Assembly (NCBI RefSeq): GCF_003003175.1
Contig: NZ_PVTY01000001.1
Coordinates: 286,901 to 350,900, forward strand
DNA from: Nesterenkonia sandarakina
GTDB taxonomy: Bacteria > Actinomycetota > Actinomycetes > Actinomycetales > Micrococcaceae
Direction of reading: 5' to 3'
DNA length: 64,000 bases
Positions 62,804 to 64,000 of the stretch are shown piece after piece; position 1 is the stretch's first letter, and every line of letters begins with the position of its first letter. Both the position numbers and the translations under genes were made by a program. Under the pieces are notes generated by a model, which was given only the letters and a program-made list of their open reading frames with translations, was not told where the DNA came from and did not search any database.

Positions 62804-63904
62804 ATGAAGACCCAAGCAGCAGTCGCCGTCGCCCCCGAGACAGACCTGGAGTTTCGCGAGCTGACCCTCGATGCCCCACGGCCGGATGAACTGCGGATCA
62901 AGATGATCGCCTCCGGGGTGTGCCACACCGATGCGATCATCCGTGACCAGTGGTACCCGGTGCCGCAGCCTGTGGTCCTGGGCCACGAGGGCGCCGGGAT
63001 CGTGGAGGAGATCGGCTCGGCGGTGACCGGGTACTCCGTGGGTGACAAGGTCGTCCTGGGCCCGTCGTTCTGCAGCCAGTGCAAGCAGTGCCTCTCCGGA
63101 CACCCGATGTACTGCGAGGCCTTCTACGACCGGAACTTCGGCGCCCAGCGCCCGGACGGCTCCACCGCCTTCAGCACCGCCGACGGCGAGTCGGTGGGCT
63201 CACACTTCTTCGGCCAGTCCTCCTTCGCCGAGCACACCAATGTGCCGGCCCAAGGCGTCGTCAAGGTGCAGGATGACGCCCCGCTGGAGCTGCTCGGCCC
63301 GCTGGGCTGCGGCCTGATGACCGGCGCCGGCGCTGTGCTGAACGTGCTGCGCCCCAAGCCAGGCTCCTCGATCGTGATCTTCGGAACCGGGGCGGTCGGG
63401 ATGGCCGGGATGCTCGCCGCCAAGGCCGCCGGGGCGACGACGATCATCATGGTCGACATCATCGCCGAGCGGCTCGAGTTCGCCAAGGAGCTCGGCGCCA
63501 CCCACACGGTGAACTCCAAGGAGACCGATCCCGTCGAGGCGGTCAAGGAGATCACCGGCGGCGGCGCCGAATACGCCCTGGACACCACGGGTGTGCCCCC
63601 GGTGTTCTCGCAGATGACCAGGTCGCTCGGCGTGCAGGGCCACGGCGCCCTTGTCGGCGCCGCCAAATTGGGCACCGAGGCGCCCTTCGACATCGGCACC
63701 TTGTTGGTCTCGGGCATCACCGTGAGCATGGTGATCGAGGGCGACGCGGTGCCCAAGGAGTTCATCCCGCGTCTGATCGCGCTCTACCAGGAGGGCAAGT
63801 TCCCGTTCGACAAGCTCGTCAAGAGCTACCCGTTCGCCGAGATCAACACGGCGTTCGCCGACTCGGCCGCCGGGACCACGCTGAAGCCGATCGTGGTGTT
63901 CTAG
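62804..63904 (+). CDS. Zinc-dependent NAD(P) alcohol dehydrogenase (MDR)
   Basis: A 366-aa medium-chain dehydrogenase close to the aryl-alcohol dehydrogenase branch. Catalytic zinc: C in SGVCHTDAI, H/E in LGHEGAGIVEEIG. Structural zinc: FCSQCKQCLSGHPMYC. NAD-binding: IVIFGTGAVGMAGMLAAKAA followed by MVDI (acidic end, NAD preference). Start ATG 62804 follows AAGGAG by 5 nt. The stop shares CTAG with the stop of the transposase at the window edge. Confidence 0.92.
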   Translation: MKTQAAVAVAPETDLEFRELTLDAPRPDELRIKMIASGVCHTDAIIRDQWYPVPQPVVLGHEGAGIVEEIGSAVTGYSVGDKVVLGPSFCSQCKQCLSGHPMYCEAFYDRNFGAQRPDGSTAFSTADGESVGSHFFGQSSFAEHTNVPAQGVVKVQDDAPLELLGPLGCGLMTGAGAVLNVLRPKPGSSIVIFGTGAVGMAGMLAAKAAGATTIIMVDIIAERLEFAKELGATHTVNSKETDPVEAVKEITGGGAEYALDTTGVPPVFSQMTRSLGVQGHGALVGAAKLGTEAPFDIGTLLVSGITVSMVIEGDAVPKEFIPRLIALYQEGKFPFDKLVKSYPFAEINTAFADSAAGTTLKPIVVF

Positions 63905-64000
63905 GTGTAAGAGGGCGTGACGTTATTGACACCGATCGGGACCAGTGAGGCCGGCGGCATCTCACCACAGGCAGTATGCGGACGATGATAGTTATAGTGA
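63901..64000 (-). mobile_element. 3' end of an IS481-like transposase (partial)
   Basis: Translating the minus strand from the right edge gives 32 codons, HYNYHRPHTACGEMPPASLV, then PIGVNNVTPSYT and TAG (63903-63901). The YNxHRPHxA block is the end of the DDE integrase core of IS481/IS3-type transposases, and the VNNV tail suggests IS481. GC is lower than in adh. The stop overlaps the adh stop, leaving no room for a normal 3' inverted repeat outside adh, so the element's end here is unusual or truncated. Confidence 0.7.

Overview
The window is a high-GC chromosomal segment from an actinobacterium, most likely Micrococcales/Micrococcaceae (a Nesterenkonia- or Arthrobacter-like organism; genus is inference). 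The evidence is the GC-rich codon use, NucS in place of MutS/MutL-type repair, the DUF3039 and DUF2017 families, an Rho with a long Arg/Asn/Asp/Gly-rich insertion, the gene order argS-lysA-hom-thrC-thrB-rho-prfA-prmC-tsaC-wecA-atpBEFHAGDC, and many leaderless promoters.

Layout. 0-6.2 kb (minus): a tightly overlapped operon clpS-DUF2017-murI-MBL hydrolase-rph-rdgB-exonuclease, read toward a degenerate ADP-ribosylglycohydrolase-like gene. 6.2-10.1 kb: NAD salvage (pncB, pncA) flanking a cupin-type XRE regulator divergent from a thioredoxin-reductase-like flavoprotein. 10.2-20.7 kb: SF2 helicase, DUF3039, an ABC exporter, a YbbN-like protein, a large acidic membrane protein, an AI-2E family permease and nucS. 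20.7-28.4 kb: an N-terminally truncated DHFR-like gene and the complete F1Fo ATP synthase operon. 28.7-42.2 kb: wecA, tsaC, prmC, prfA, rho, thrB, thrC, hom, lysA, argS. 42.5-46.9 kb: LysE exporter with a divergent LysR regulator, then an ArsR-led operon. 47-48.1 kb: two adjacent damaged membrane-protein genes. 48.8-51.3 kb: a lower-GC cassette (repressor, ImmA/IrrE peptidase, SHOCT protein, lipoprotein) ending near tRNA-Arg(CCG). 51.4-63.9 kb: monooxygenase, gamma-glutamyltranspeptidase, an intein-containing radical SAM protein behind an SOS box, YeiH, tgt, prfC, an aminotransferase and an alcohol dehydrogenase. The right edge enters an IS481-like transposase.

How the genes work together. 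The core is housekeeping: translation termination (prfA, prmC, prfC, rho), energy (ATP synthase), aspartate-family amino acids (hom, thrB, thrC, lysA) with a basic amino acid exporter beside them, RNA maturation (rph, tgt, tsaC), proteolysis (clpS) and mismatch repair (nucS). The least ordinary features are: about twenty TAnnnT-like -10 boxes placed 6-8 nt before a start codon, including two divergent pairs in 23- and 35-bp gaps; an ArsR operator overlapping a leaderless start; an intein splitting the catalytic cysteine motif of a radical SAM enzyme that carries a LexA-type box; a nonsense codon inside a voltage-sensor-like gene next to a gene with ACG where its start should be; and an immunity-type cassette whose repressor carries a transposase-like N-terminal helix-turn-helix.
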